From the NCBI RefSeq assembly GCF_900102005.1, contig NZ_LT627736.1, forward strand, positions 992,001-1,056,000: a stretch of 64,000 nt of DNA, written 5' to 3'. The DNA is from Microbacterium sp. LKL04 (GTDB lineage Bacteria; Actinomycetota; Actinomycetes; Actinomycetales; Microbacteriaceae). The notes below the pieces were generated by a model. The model saw nothing but the letters and a program-made list of their open reading frames with translations, searched no databases and was not told the origin of the DNA. The position numbers and the translations under genes are program-made. This document shows positions 16,248-23,698 of the stretch, one piece after another (within the stretch, counting starts at the first letter, position 1; every line of letters begins with the position of its first letter).

Positions 16248-17919
16248 GCGTGAGCTTGCGGTACGTCGACTTCGCGGGGTTCGCCGCGTCGGCGCCGAGC
16301 CGCTCGATCTTGTTCGCCTCGTACGCCTCGAAGTTGCCCTCGAACCAATACCACTGGTCGGGCTTCTCGGCGGTGCCCTCGTACGCCAGGATGTGCGTCG
16401 CGATGCGGTCGAGGAACCACCGGTCGTGCGTGATGACCACCGCGCAGCCGGGGAACTCGAGCAGCGCGTTCTCGAGCGAGCTCAGCGTCTCGACGTCGAG
16501 GTCGTTCGTCGGCTCGTCGAGGAGGAGCAGGTTGCCACCCTCCTTGAGCGTGAGAGCGAGGTTCAGGCGGTTGCGCTCACCGCCGGAGAGCACGCCGGCC
16601 TTCTTCTGCTGGTCCGGTCCCTTGAACCCGAACTTCGACACGTAGGCGCGCGACGGGATCTCGGTCTTGCCGACCGTGATGATGTCGAGGCCGTCCGAGA
16701 CGACCTCCCACAGCGTCTTGTTCGGGTCGATGTTGGAGCGCGACTGGTCGACGTAGCTGATCTTGACCGTCTCGCCGATCTTCAGGTCGCCGCCGTCCAG
16801 GGGTTCGAGGCCGACGATCGTCTTGAAGAGCGTGGTCTTACCCACGCCGTTCGGGCCGATGACGCCGACGATGCCGTTCGGCGGCAGGCTGAAGCTGAGG
16901 CCGTCGATGAGCGAGCGGCCGTCGAAGCCCTTCTGGAGCTTCTTCGCCTCGATCACGACACTTCCCAAGCGCGGGCCCGGCGGGATCGAGATCTCCTCGA
17001 AGTCGAGCTTCCGCGTCCGCTCCGCCTCGGCCGCCATCTCCTCGTAGCGAGCGAGACGAGCCTTCGACTTCGTCTGGCGCCCCTTGGCGCTCGAGCGCAC
17101 CCACTCGAGCTCCTCCTTGAGCCGCTTGGCGAGCTTGGCGTCCTTCTTGCCCTGGATGTCGAGGCGCTCGCCCTTCTTCTCGAGGTAGGTCGAGTAGTTG
17201 CCTTCGTAGCCGATGAGGCGGCCGCGGTCGACCTCGGCGATCCACTCCGCGACGTTGTCGAGGAAGTACCGGTCGTGGGTGATGGCGATGACCGCGCCCT
17301 TGTAGGCCTGCAGGTGCTGCTCGAGCCAGAGCACGCTCTCGGCATCGAGGTGGTTCGTGGGCTCGTCGAGGAGCAGGAGGTCCGGCTTCTGGAGGAGGAG
17401 CTTGGCGAGCGCGACACGGCGCTTCTCGCCACCGGAGAGCGGCGCGATGGCGGCGTCCGCAGGAGGCGTGCGGAGGGCGTCCATGGCCTGCGAGAGCTGG
17501 GAGTCGAGGTCCCAGCCGTCGGCCGCATCGATCTCCTCCTGCAGCGTCCCCATCTCGGCCAGGAGAGCATCGAAGTCGGCGTCGGGATCGGCCATGAGGG
17601 CGGAGATCTCGTTGAACCGGTCGAGCTTGGGCTTGATCGCCACGCCGTCCTGGATGTTCTCGAGGACGGTCTTGGACTCGTCGAGTTCCGGCTCCTGCAT
17701 GAGGATGCCGACCGAGAACCCGGGCGAGAGCTTGGCCTCGCCGTTCGACGGGGTGTCGAGACCCGCCATGATCTTCAGGATCGTCGACTTACCGGCACCG
17801 TTCGGGCCGACCATGCCGATCTTGGCGCCGGGCAGGAACGCCATCGTGACGTCATCGAGGATGAGCTTTTCGCCGACCGCCTTGCGGGCGCGGACCATGG
17901 AGTAGATGTATTCGGCCAT
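16240..17919 (-). CDS. ettA: Energy-dependent translational throttle protein EttA
   Basis: This 559-residue ABC-F ATPase has no membrane domain. Two nucleotide-binding domains carry GPNGAGKST (near residue 39) and GPNGVGKTT (near 355), signatures LSGGEKRRVALA and LSGGERNRLNLA, and Walker B LLLLDEPTNHLDAES and LLLLDEPTNDLDVET. The basic inter-domain linker (about 240-320) is the tRNA-interaction motif that reaches the ribosomal E site. EttA gates entry into elongation according to the ATP/ADP ratio. A TAGACT hexamer lies 9 nt before the ATG. Confidence 0.95.
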   Translation of the reverse strand: MAEYIYSMVRARKAVGEKLILDDVTMAFLPGAKIGMVGPNGAGKSTILKIMAGLDTPSNGEAKLSPGFSVGILMQEPELDESKTVLENIQDGVAIKPKLDRFNEISALMADPDADFDALLAEMGTLQEEIDAADGWDLDSQLSQAMDALRTPPADAAIAPLSGGEKRRVALAKLLLQKPDLLLLDEPTNHLDAESVLWLEQHLQAYKGAVIAITHDRYFLDNVAEWIAEVDRGRLIGYEGNYSTYLEKKGERLDIQGKKDAKLAKRLKEELEWVRSSAKGRQTKSKARLARYEEMAAEAERTRKLDFEEISIPPGPRLGSVVIEAKKLQKGFDGRSLIDGLSFSLPPNGIVGVIGPNGVGKTTLFKTIVGLEPLDGGDLKIGETVKISYVDQSRSNIDPNKTLWEVVSDGLDIITVGKTEIPSRAYVSKFGFKGPDQQKKAGVLSGGERNRLNLALTLKEGGNLLLLDEPTNDLDVETLSSLENALLEFPGCAVVITHDRWFLDRIATHILAYEGTAEKPDQWYWFEGNFEAYEANKIERLGADAANPAKSTYRKLTRD

Positions 17920-17969
17920 AACGGCCCAAGTCTACGTGTGCCGTCCCTGGCGGCGGGACCGTCCGGCCG

Positions 17970-18461
17970 TCACCAATCGATGCGACGCGTCTGTCCTACG
18001 AGACATTCGCCTTCGGGCAGGCCCGGCATGACGATCGCAGTCGGGCGCGGGACGGAGGGACCGACCTGGCCGACAAGGCACTCGTCGCCGACGCGAACCG
18101 AGAACTGGATGCTGTCCGCGGGGTCGCCGACCGATGTCTCGTCCTGCGTCACCTGCATGGCGTCCTTCGGGAAGCCCGCTGAGACGAGCGCGTCGATGTA
18201 GTCGCGGCCCTTGACCGACGTCGATCCGTTCCACACGCCGTTCATCGCGGCGGCGAAGTCAGGCAGTCGCGCCTCGGCGGTGTCAGGCGCCGGTGTCGGC
18301 GACGGATCCGCGGAGGGGCTCGGCGCGACGGGCGACGACGGCGCGGGCTCGGAGGGCGCAGGGGTCGGCTCTGGAGCGCACGCGGCGAGAGACACCGCCA
18401 CAGCGGGCGCGAGCACGAGAAGAAGCAGGCGGGATCCCACTGAGGGCTGGTGTCTGCGCAC
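17970..18461 (-). CDS. Putative lipoprotein
   Basis: This 163-residue protein has a clear lipobox: a hydrophobic stretch (residues 11-26) ends LAAC with Cys28. It is followed by a Pro/Ser/Ala/Thr-rich linker (about 30-60) and a small C-terminal domain of about 100 residues with two Cys (GDECLVGQ and EGECLVGQ) that could form a disulfide. I do not recognise a function. It is exported and probably anchored to the membrane outer face. GTG 18461 is favoured because TAGACT lies 7 nt upstream (18469-18474). Confidence 0.82.
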   Translation of the reverse strand: MRRHQPSVGSRLLLLVLAPAVAVSLAACAPEPTPAPSEPAPSSPVAPSPSADPSPTPAPDTAEARLPDFAAAMNGVWNGSTSVKGRDYIDALVSAGFPKDAMQVTQDETSVGDPADSIQFSVRVGDECLVGQVGPSVPRPTAIVMPGLPEGECLVGQTRRIDW

Positions 18462-18468
18462 GGGCGAG

Positions 18469-18474
18469 AGTCTA
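18469..18474 (-). promoter_or_regulatory. -10 element of the lipoprotein gene
   Basis: The minus strand reads TAGACT, then 7 nt, then GTG. The spacing fits a leaderless transcript and supports the start chosen. Confidence 0.45.
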
Positions 18475-18507
18475 GGGGGTGCGACCTCCGAGCCTGCTGA
18501 GGCCGGC

Positions 18508-18978
18508 TCAGAACGGGGTGGGAACGGGGTCGGCCTCCCACTGCGCCTCGTCCGCGGCGGGAATGTCCTCCGCCGGGGCCCATCCCTGTTCCGCGTCGGC
18601 CGGGGGCGCCTCACTTCGCGTTCGCGCGGCACCGGTGAAGACGGTCGTGCCGAAGGCGAGGTCGTGGCCGATCGCGAGGGCGTCGATCTCGGCATCCGTC
18701 CCGGACTTCTCCCCCGCTTCCCATCGCTTGATCGCGAGCACCCCGTGGACGACGACGCGCTGACCCTTGCGGACCGACGCCGCGACGTGCTCGCCCAGAG
18801 TCCGGAAGATCGATACCCGGTACCAGCTGGTCAGTCCGTCGACCCATGCCCCCGCCTTCGCGTCGTATCGGCGGTCGGTGCTGGCTACCCGCATCGACAC
18901 GACGGGGGTGCCGTCCGGCAGGCGCCGGAACTCGGGGTCGGCAGCGACGTTGCCGACGATCGTGATGTGGTCTTTCAT
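18508..18978 (-). CDS. ssb: Single-stranded DNA-binding protein
   Basis: This 156-residue protein has an OB-fold in residues 1-110 (ITIVGNVAADPEFRRLPDGTPVVSMRVASTDRR, then WYRVSIFRTLGEHVAASVRKGQRVVVHG) and a short variable tail. The C-terminus is DPVPTPF: it keeps the final Pro-Phe but has little of the run of acidic residues that recruits partners in housekeeping SSB. The main ssb of actinobacteria usually sits with rpsF and rplI, so this is probably the second paralogue, which in streptomycetes and mycobacteria has accessory roles. GGAGGAATCGCC precedes the ATG. The leader is structured. Confidence 0.9.
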   Translation of the reverse strand: MKDHITIVGNVAADPEFRRLPDGTPVVSMRVASTDRRYDAKAGAWVDGLTSWYRVSIFRTLGEHVAASVRKGQRVVVHGVLAIKRWEAGEKSGTDAEIDALAIGHDLAFGTTVFTGAARTRSEAPPADAEQGWAPAEDIPAADEAQWEADPVPTPF

Positions 18979-19057
18979 GGCGATTCCTCCACTTGTCGAG
19001 GGCACGGGCGTGCCCGATCGATGCTCCGACGCCCGCGTGCCCGGCGGACGTCGGAGC
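18979..19057 (-). promoter_or_regulatory. Structured 5' leader of ssb with two tandem hairpins
   Basis: In RNA order there is first a 9-bp hairpin (GCTCCGACG / CGTCGGAGC, 19049-19057 with 19023-19031) whose 17-nt loop contains GGGCACG. Seven nucleotides later comes a second hairpin, GGGCACG-CC-CGTGCCC (19000-19015), and then the GGAGG ribosome site. Because GGGCACG occurs twice, the single CGTGCCC could pair with either copy. This may affect access to the ribosome site; no ligand is known. Confidence 0.45.
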
Positions 19058-19091
19058 GGACTCAGGATCGCGGCCCCCGCGGGATACGCAG

Positions 19092-19134
19092 CGCCCCTGC
19101 TCCCGACCGGTGGAGATGGTGGGGAGCAGGGGCG
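19092..19134 (-). terminator. Terminator-like hairpin after msrA
   Basis: A perfect 13-bp GC-rich inverted repeat (core GCCCCTGCTCCC / GGGAGCAGGGGC) with a 17-nt loop begins 23 nt after the msrA stop on the minus strand. It has no T-run. It isolates msrA from the ssb leader. Confidence 0.6.
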
Positions 19135-19157
19135 TTGGGGAGGAGACTCCGTGTGCG

Positions 19158-19682
19158 TCAGCGGCGCGCGTATTCTCCGAAGCGCGCACGGACTTTGTTG
19201 ACCTTCGGCACGGCGACCGCGAGGCAGTAGCCCTGTCCGGGGTTCTTCGTGAAGAAGTCCTGGTGGTAGTCCTCAGCCGGGTACCACTCGCTCAGGGGCT
19301 CCATCGTCGTCACGAGTCCGCCGCCCCACCAATCCGACGCGCGCTCGGCCGCCTTCTCGAACGTCTCACGCTGAGCGTCATCGGCGGGGAACATGGCCGA
19401 CCGGTACTGGGTCCCGACGTCATTCCCCTGCCGGTTGAGCTGGCGCGGGTCGTGCATCGTGAAGAACGCGTCGAGGATGACGTCGGACGGGATGACCTCT
19501 TCGTCGAACGTGACCTTGACCGCTTCGGCATGCCCGGTCGTGCCGGTGCACACCTGCTCGTAGCTCGGCGAAGGGACCGATCCGCCGACGTAGCCGGACT
19601 CGACCGAGACGACACCCTCGAGCGCGCGGTACGCGGCATCGAGACACCAGAAACATCCGCCGGCAAGCACATAGGTCTGCAT
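19158..19682 (-). CDS. msrA: Peptide methionine sulfoxide reductase A
   Basis: This 174-residue enzyme reduces methionine-S-sulfoxide in proteins. The catalytic motif GGCFWCLD places the reactive cysteine at Cys11. ESGYVGG, TGHAEAVKVTFD and the Gln/Asn-rich HDPRQLNRQGNDVGTQYR complete the substrate pocket. The C-terminus (GYCLAVAVPKVNKVRARF) carries the family's resolving-Cys region (GYC). I start at ATG 19682, preceded by AGGAAGG, rather than at an in-frame ATG 18 nt upstream that has no spaced ribosome site. Confidence 0.95.
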   Translation of the reverse strand: MQTYVLAGGCFWCLDAAYRALEGVVSVESGYVGGSVPSPSYEQVCTGTTGHAEAVKVTFDEEVIPSDVILDAFFTMHDPRQLNRQGNDVGTQYRSAMFPADDAQRETFEKAAERASDWWGGGLVTTMEPLSEWYPAEDYHQDFFTKNPGQGYCLAVAVPKVNKVRARFGEYARR

Positions 19683-19805
19683 TCGAGACCTTCCTTTCAC
19701 TGTTGATCGTCGAAGAGGACAACGCTGTCGACGCCTCCGGTGTTCCGTGGCGGGGTGCGTGTCGGAGGCCGAGCGTACCCTGCGACTCGACGTAGAGGAG
19801 GCACC

Positions 19806-20051
19806 TTGACCACCATCTCAGTGAGCACCGATCCCCGGCTCCGCTCGTACCGGCTTGCGCCCGCGTCCGACCGCTTGTGGCGTGTCGTGGATGCCGCAGG
19901 CCTCGTCATCGGCCATCTCGCCCGCATCGGCGGGGAGGGGGCCGACCGGTTCGGCGCGCGCCGATTCCGCGCTTCCGTCGGGGGGTTCGTCGAACTCGGC
20001 GAGTTCTGTCGGATCGAGGATGCGGTCGCCGCTCTCCACGACTCGCGCTGA
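19806..20051 (+). CDS. Small conserved hypothetical protein
   Basis: This 81-residue soluble protein starts at TTG, placed 3 nt after a strong AGGAGG. The in-frame GTG at 19740 has no ribosome site. The product has alternating hydrophobic strands (LWRVVDAAGLVIGHLARIG, then FRASVGGFVELGEFCRIEDAVAAL) and could be a small beta-rich fold. No function is recognised. It converges with the MocR gene through a 6-bp bidirectional hairpin. Confidence 0.65.
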   Translation: MTTISVSTDPRLRSYRLAPASDRLWRVVDAAGLVIGHLARIGGEGADRFGARRFRASVGGFVELGEFCRIEDAVAALHDSR

Positions 20052-20065
20052 GCGGGTCTGCTCAG
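20048..20065. terminator. Small bidirectional hairpin
   Basis: CTGAGC-GGGTCT-GCTCAG spans the stop codons of the 81-residue protein gene and the MocR gene, which converge here. The stem is 6 bp with no T-run. Confidence 0.35.
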
Positions 20066-21486
20066 ACGATCGCGGCGACGGCCTCCGTCTCGTCGATGGC
20101 GGGAGCCGCAGCGTGGCCGCTCACTTCGGGCCACAGCCGCGCGAGGACGGCCACCGCGTCGCGCATCTGGCCGGCAGGGGCCGTGAAGGGCACGCGGAGG
20201 TAGGACTCGTAGCCCCCGTCGACCGAGAACCGGGGTCCCGCGGACAGCAACACGCCCTCCCGGCGCGCGGCGAGCACAAGGGACCCGCTTCGCGGCGCGT
20301 CGAGTCCGACCCACAAGGACACACCGCCGTGCGGCACGGGGACCTTCCACCCTGGCAACGAGGTCCGGAGCGCCGCGACGACGGCATCCCTCCCCCGACC
20401 GAGCAGCGCTGCGCGCTGAGGCAGGATGTCGGGCATCATCCGCAGCAACCGGGTGGCGACGGCCTGCTCGAACTCGGCGGTTCCGAGGTCGCGGCGGGGT
20501 CTCGAGGCCACGAGATGGCGGATGAAGGCACGATCGCCTCGCACCCAGCCCACCCGGAGGCCGCCCCACACGGTCTTGCCGAGGGATCCGATCCGAACGG
20601 CACGATGCCCGAAGTCGAGGGGGACGGGGGCCGCGGCGTCGATCGCGAGCTCCGCCGTCGTCTCGTCGATCACGAGGACCGAACCGGCGGCATCCGCCGC
20701 AGCTCGGAAGGTCGCCGCGTCGAGGGGCGTCATCGTCCGCCCGGTGGGGTTCTGGAACCACGGCATCAGATAGGCGAGCGCCGGCCGTGCGCGTCGGAAC
20801 GCCTGGACGGCACGGTCCAGGTCCCAGCCGTCCTCGACGGTCACCGGCGTGCCCGTCACGCGGGCGCCGGTCGCCTTGATCGCCTCCGTCGCGTGCGGAT
20901 ACGTCGGGGTCTCGAGGAGCGCCGTCGTCCCGGGGCGCAGAAGCGCATCCGTCACCAGATGGATCGCGTGCTGTCCCCCGTTCGTGACGAGGATCTCCTC
21001 GGGATCGGTCGGGATGCCGCGCGCCGAATAGCGATCCGCGATCGCCACCCGGAGGTCGATGCTCCCGACGATGTCGTATCCCGGCCGGCCGACCAGGGAC
21101 GCGGCATCCGCCCCGACCTCGGCCATCACGCCCGCAAGACCGGGCCACGCCGCAGGACTGGCCTGCTGGAGATCGATCCCGTCACCGTCGTCGAAGACCC
21201 GCCCGGCTCCTCGGCGAACCTGCGGGAGCGTGATGCTCCCCGACCCGCGCGTGCTCTCGATGTGCCCGCTCTCGCGCAGGGAACGGTACGCCGCCGCAAC
21301 CGTCGCCCGGCTGAGGCCGAGCGCCCCTGCGAGCTCGCGCTCGGCGGGCAGGGCGGTGTGCGCGGCGATGCGATTGTCGAGGCAAAGCAGACGGATGCCG
21401 TCGGCCAGGGCCTCGTAGGTCGGTGTGCGCGTGCGCCACCCGCCCAAGGTCACGGCCAGGGCGCGGGCACCGATTCGCGAATCCAT
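20062..21486 (-). CDS. MocR-family (GntR/aminotransferase) transcriptional regulator, YczR-like
   Basis: This 474-residue fusion has an N-terminal GntR winged helix (about residues 20-88: LPAERELAGALGLSRATVAAAYRSLRESGHI) and a fold-type I aminotransferase domain from about residue 105. The PLP lysine is Lys304 (SLGKTVWGGLRVGW), and the pocket residues NPTGRTM and VIDETTAEL are intact. MocR proteins use PLP or an aldimine as effector. Its divergent partner encodes a YczE-family membrane protein, the arrangement known as YczR/YczE. It probably controls that gene and itself. GGAAAGGTGG precedes the ATG. Confidence 0.93.
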   Translation of the reverse strand: MDSRIGARALAVTLGGWRTRTPTYEALADGIRLLCLDNRIAAHTALPAERELAGALGLSRATVAAAYRSLRESGHIESTRGSGSITLPQVRRGAGRVFDDGDGIDLQQASPAAWPGLAGVMAEVGADAASLVGRPGYDIVGSIDLRVAIADRYSARGIPTDPEEILVTNGGQHAIHLVTDALLRPGTTALLETPTYPHATEAIKATGARVTGTPVTVEDGWDLDRAVQAFRRARPALAYLMPWFQNPTGRTMTPLDAATFRAAADAAGSVLVIDETTAELAIDAAAPVPLDFGHRAVRIGSLGKTVWGGLRVGWVRGDRAFIRHLVASRPRRDLGTAEFEQAVATRLLRMMPDILPQRAALLGRGRDAVVAALRTSLPGWKVPVPHGGVSLWVGLDAPRSGSLVLAARREGVLLSAGPRFSVDGGYESYLRVPFTAPAGQMRDAVAVLARLWPEVSGHAAAPAIDETEAVAAIV

Positions 21487-21502
21487 GGTCCACCTTTCCG
21501 CA

Positions 21503-21527
21503 ATTGGACTGCACGTAGGGAGCCAAT
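21503..21527. promoter_or_regulatory. Candidate MocR operator
   Basis: An imperfect inverted repeat, ATTGGACT ... AGCCAAT, with outer arms at 21503-21507 and 21523-21527, sits in the 60-bp gap between the MocR gene and yczE. It overlaps the space where the yczE -35 would lie; the proposed -10 is TACGGT at 21530-21535. MocR proteins bind repeats in such gaps, so this is the natural operator candidate. Confidence 0.45.
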
Positions 21528-21546
21528 CCTACGGTGGAATGGTCAC

Positions 21547-22155
21547 ATGCTTCTTCGGCTCCTCCGCCTCGTCATCGGTCTCGCCCTGTTCGGCATCGGC
21601 TGCGCGGTCCTCGTCCAGGCCGGCATCGGCCTCGACCCGTGGACGGTCCTCGCCGAGGGCCTCTCCGTGCAGACGGGGATCGGGATCGGATGGATCGTCG
21701 TCATCACGGGGGCGCTCGTCCTCCTCGCCTGGATCCCCCTGCGGCAGCGTCCCGGAATCGGCACGGTCGCGAACATCCTCGTCGTGGGGACCGTGATGCA
21801 GGGTGCGCTGGCGGTCATCCCGCCGGTCGAGAACTACCTGTGGGGAATCGCGGTGTTCCTGTCCGGGATCGCGCTCATCGCGGCGGCATCCGGGATCTAT
21901 CTCGGGGCCGATCTCGGGCCGGGACCGCGCGACGGGCTGATGACAGGCCTGCACGCCAGGTTCGGCTGGCCGATCTGGGTCTGCCGCTTCGCGGTCGAGG
22001 GGAGCGTCCTCGTCACCGGCTGGCTCCTCGGAGGCACCGTCGGTCTCGGCACGGTCCTGTTCGCCGTCCTGATCGGACCCGCCGTCCACCTCGCACTCGA
22101 CGTGTCCGCTCGGTGGCGCGCCCTGCGTGTGCGCCGAGCGACCATCGTCGTCTGA
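21547..22155 (+). CDS. YczE-family membrane protein
   Basis: This 202-residue protein has about five transmembrane helices: residues 3-25, 47-65, 75-95, 97-120 and 145-175. The motif [24 protein letters not shown], a short Gln/Arg loop and [16 protein letters not shown] define the YczE/YyaS/YitT-related group. These are probably small-molecule transporters; substrate is not established. In genomes with YczR-type MocR regulators this is the usual divergent target, and vitamin B6 or sulfur metabolites have been suggested. ATG 21547 is the first Met with a membrane-protein-like start. Confidence 0.88.
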   Translation: MLLRLLRLVIGLALFGIGCAVLVQAGIGLDPWTVLAEGLSVQTGIGIGWIVVITGALVLLAWIPLRQRPGIGTVANILVVGTVMQGALAVIPPVENYLWGIAVFLSGIALIAAASGIYLGADLGPGPRDGLMTGLHARFGWPIWVCRFAVEGSVLVTGWLLGGTVGLGTVLFAVLIGPAVHLALDVSARWRALRVRRATIVV

Positions 22156-22159
22156 GCGG

Positions 22160-22165
22160 TAGCCT
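22160..22165 (+). promoter_or_regulatory. Possible -10 for tRNA-Arg
   Basis: TAGCCT lies 17 bp before the mature 5' end of tRNA-Arg, leaving room for a short leader that RNase P would remove. Confidence 0.35.
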
Positions 22166-22182
22166 GGGGACCGAGCATCCTT

Positions 22183-22255
22183 CCCTCCATAGCTCAGTGG
22201 ATAGAGCGAGCGGTTTCTACCCGCCAGGTCGGGGGTTCGAATCCTCCTGGAGGGG
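22183..22255 (+). tRNA. tRNA-Arg (anticodon UCU)
   Basis: All arms fold: acceptor CCCTCCA/TGGAGGG, D-stem GCTC/GAGC, anticodon loop TTTCTAC with anticodon TCT, and T-arm GGGGG-TTCGAAT-CCTCC with one G-T pair. The discriminator base is G, and CCA is not encoded. It reads AGA, and AGG by wobble, which are rare codons in this GC-rich genome. Confidence 0.93.
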
Positions 22256-22301
22256 CTCCGAGTCGCCGTGTCCGCGGTCGACTCCTGTGGGAGGAGACCA
22301 C

Positions 22302-22922
22302 GTGTCAGCTGCGGAGAACGACCGCCTCGTCTGGATCGACTGCGAGATGACGGGTCTCGACCTGTCGGTAGACGAGCTGGTGGAGGTCGCCGTCGTCATC
22401 ACCGACTTCAAGCTCAACGTCCTGGACCCCGGGTTCCAGATCGTGATCAAGCCCGATGATTCCGCGCTCGCTCACATGAACGACTTCGTGACGAAGATGC
22501 ACGAGAGCTCCGGTCTGCTCGAGGAGATCCCGAACGGGGTGAGTCTCGCCGACGCGGAGTTCCAGGTGCTCGAGTACATCCAGCGTTTCGTCCCCGAGGG
22601 CAAGGCGCCGCTCGCCGGCAACACGATCGGCACCGATCGCATGTTCCTCGCGCGCTACATGCCCCGCGTCGACCGCTGGCTCCACTACCGGAACGTCGAT
22701 GTGTCCAGCGTGAAGGAACTCGCGCGGCGGTGGTACCCCCGCGCGTACTTCAACGCTCCTGCGAAGGACGGCGGTCACCGCGCCCTCGCCGACATCCGTG
22801 AGAGCGTCCGGGAACTCGCCTACTACCGCGAGACCGTGTTCGTGGCCGCCCCTGGGCCCTCGAGCGACGACGCGCGGAGCGCCGCGGCATCCACCGTGTC
22901 GTCGTTCGCCTCCGGTCTGTAA
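22302..22922 (+). CDS. orn: Oligoribonuclease
   Basis: This 206-residue DEDDh exonuclease degrades 2-5 nt RNAs and linear di-GMP. Motifs: [10 protein letters not shown] (Exo I), [16 protein letters not shown] (Exo II region) and [17 protein letters not shown] (Exo III, with the general-base His). GTG 22302 follows GGGAGGAGACCAC. The Ala/Ser-rich C-terminal tail after residue 180 is an actinobacterial extra. The gene lies between two tRNA genes, and its TAA stop adjoins the tRNA-His promoter. Confidence 0.95.
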   Translation: MSAAENDRLVWIDCEMTGLDLSVDELVEVAVVITDFKLNVLDPGFQIVIKPDDSALAHMNDFVTKMHESSGLLEEIPNGVSLADAEFQVLEYIQRFVPEGKAPLAGNTIGTDRMFLARYMPRVDRWLHYRNVDVSSVKELARRWYPRAYFNAPAKDGGHRALADIRESVRELAYYRETVFVAAPGPSSDDARSAAASTVSSFASGL

Positions 22923-22928
22923 TACACT
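22923..22928 (+). promoter_or_regulatory. -10 element of tRNA-His
   Basis: TACACT starts immediately after the orn TAA stop, 28 bp before the tRNA-His 5' end. The -35 is not clear. Confidence 0.45.
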
Positions 22929-22956
22929 TGGGGGGTTGCCCGGAGACGGGCACATG

Positions 22957-23032
22957 GTGGGTATAGCTCAGTTGGTAGAGCACCTGGTTGTGGTCCAGGG
23001 GGTCGCGGGTTCAAGTCCCGTTACTCACCCCA
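22957..23032 (+). tRNA. tRNA-His (anticodon GUG)
   Basis: Acceptor GTGGGTA pairs with TACTCAC. The anticodon stem CCTGG/CCAGG encloses a loop with GTG. The T-arm is CGGG-TTCAAGT-CCCG. G at 22956 can pair with discriminator C73, the usual G-1 identity element of tRNA-His. CCA is encoded (23030-23032). Confidence 0.95.
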
Positions 23033-23057
23033 TATCTTCTCCGCGTGAGGCGTGGTC

Positions 23058-23408
23058 ATGATCGATATGGATGCCGAGGCATTCGAGGATCTGGTTGCGT
23101 CCGAGCTCGACGCGTTGCCGGACGACATGGTCGCGGGCCTCGACAACGTCGTGTTCGTGGTCGAGGACCGTCCCGAGGACGGCTCTCTCGATCTGCTGGG
23201 TCTCTACGACGGGCTCGCGCTGACCGAGCGCGACCGGTACGGGATGGGCGATCTGCCCGATCGCATCATCGTCTACCGGGAGCCGCACCTCGACGTGTGC
23301 GACGACGTCGACCACCTCCGTGACGAGGTGCACACGACGCTCGTCCACGAGATCGCCCACTTCTACGGCATCGACGATGCGCGCCTTCACGAACTGGGGT
23401 GGGCCTGA
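23058..23408 (+). CDS. Metallopeptidase family protein (zincin-like, HExxHxxGxxD)
   Basis: This 116-residue protein has the zinc-protease motif HEIAHFYGIDD near its C-terminus: His97, Glu98, His101 and Asp107 in an HExxHxxGxxD pattern. The N-terminal part is acidic (ELDALPDDMVAGLDNVVFVVED). The family is a short actinobacterial and proteobacterial zincin group with unknown substrate. ATG 23058 follows GAGG at 7 nt; a GTG 6 nt upstream is less well spaced. It overlaps clpS by one base (TGATG), so the two are coupled, which hints at a role in proteolysis. Confidence 0.87.
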   Translation: MIDMDAEAFEDLVASELDALPDDMVAGLDNVVFVVEDRPEDGSLDLLGLYDGLALTERDRYGMGDLPDRIIVYREPHLDVCDDVDHLRDEVHTTLVHEIAHFYGIDDARLHELGWA

Positions 23409-23698
23409 TGAGCATCGCGTCGCCCGAGATCGATGAGCAGACGGACCTGCGGGCATCCACCTCCGGTCCCTGGCAGACCGTCGTCTGGAACGACCCCGTC
23501 AACCTCATGAGCTACGTCGAGCACGTCTTCCGGCAGTACTTCGGGTTCTCCCGTGAAAGGGCGCACCGACTGATGCTCGCCGTGCACCACGACGGACACG
23601 CGGTCGTGGCCGAGGGGTCGCGGGAGCAGATGGAACTGCATACGCAGGCGATGCACGACTACGGGCTGTGGGCCACGGTCCGCGAGGCGGGGTCGTGA
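23408..23698 (+). CDS. clpS: ATP-dependent Clp protease adaptor ClpS
   Basis: This 96-residue adaptor delivers N-degron substrates to ClpCP. After a flexible N-terminus (about 20 residues), the conserved core is present: WQTVVWNDPVNLMSYVEHVFRQYFG (with the Asn-Asp substrate gate), then RAHRLMLAVHHDGHAVVAEG, where Met and His line the pocket. The ending MHDYGLWATV is typical. It is coupled to the metallopeptidase gene upstream and overlaps the DUF2017 gene downstream. Confidence 0.95.
   Translation: MSIASPEIDEQTDLRASTSGPWQTVVWNDPVNLMSYVEHVFRQYFGFSRERAHRLMLAVHHDGHAVVAEGSREQMELHTQAMHDYGLWATVREAGS

Noticed and set aside
16084..18201. 705-codon frame antisense to ettA
   Set aside because: Composition is Leu/Val/Arg-rich without domains; ettA explains the region.
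18979..19157. Possible small RNA gene between ssb and msrA
   Set aside because: The hairpins are better explained as the ssb leader and the msrA terminator; no separate promoter is visible.
22183..23032. tRNA genes as an integration hotspot
   Set aside because: No direct repeat of a tRNA 3' end is seen nearby, and orn between the two tRNAs is a normal core gene.
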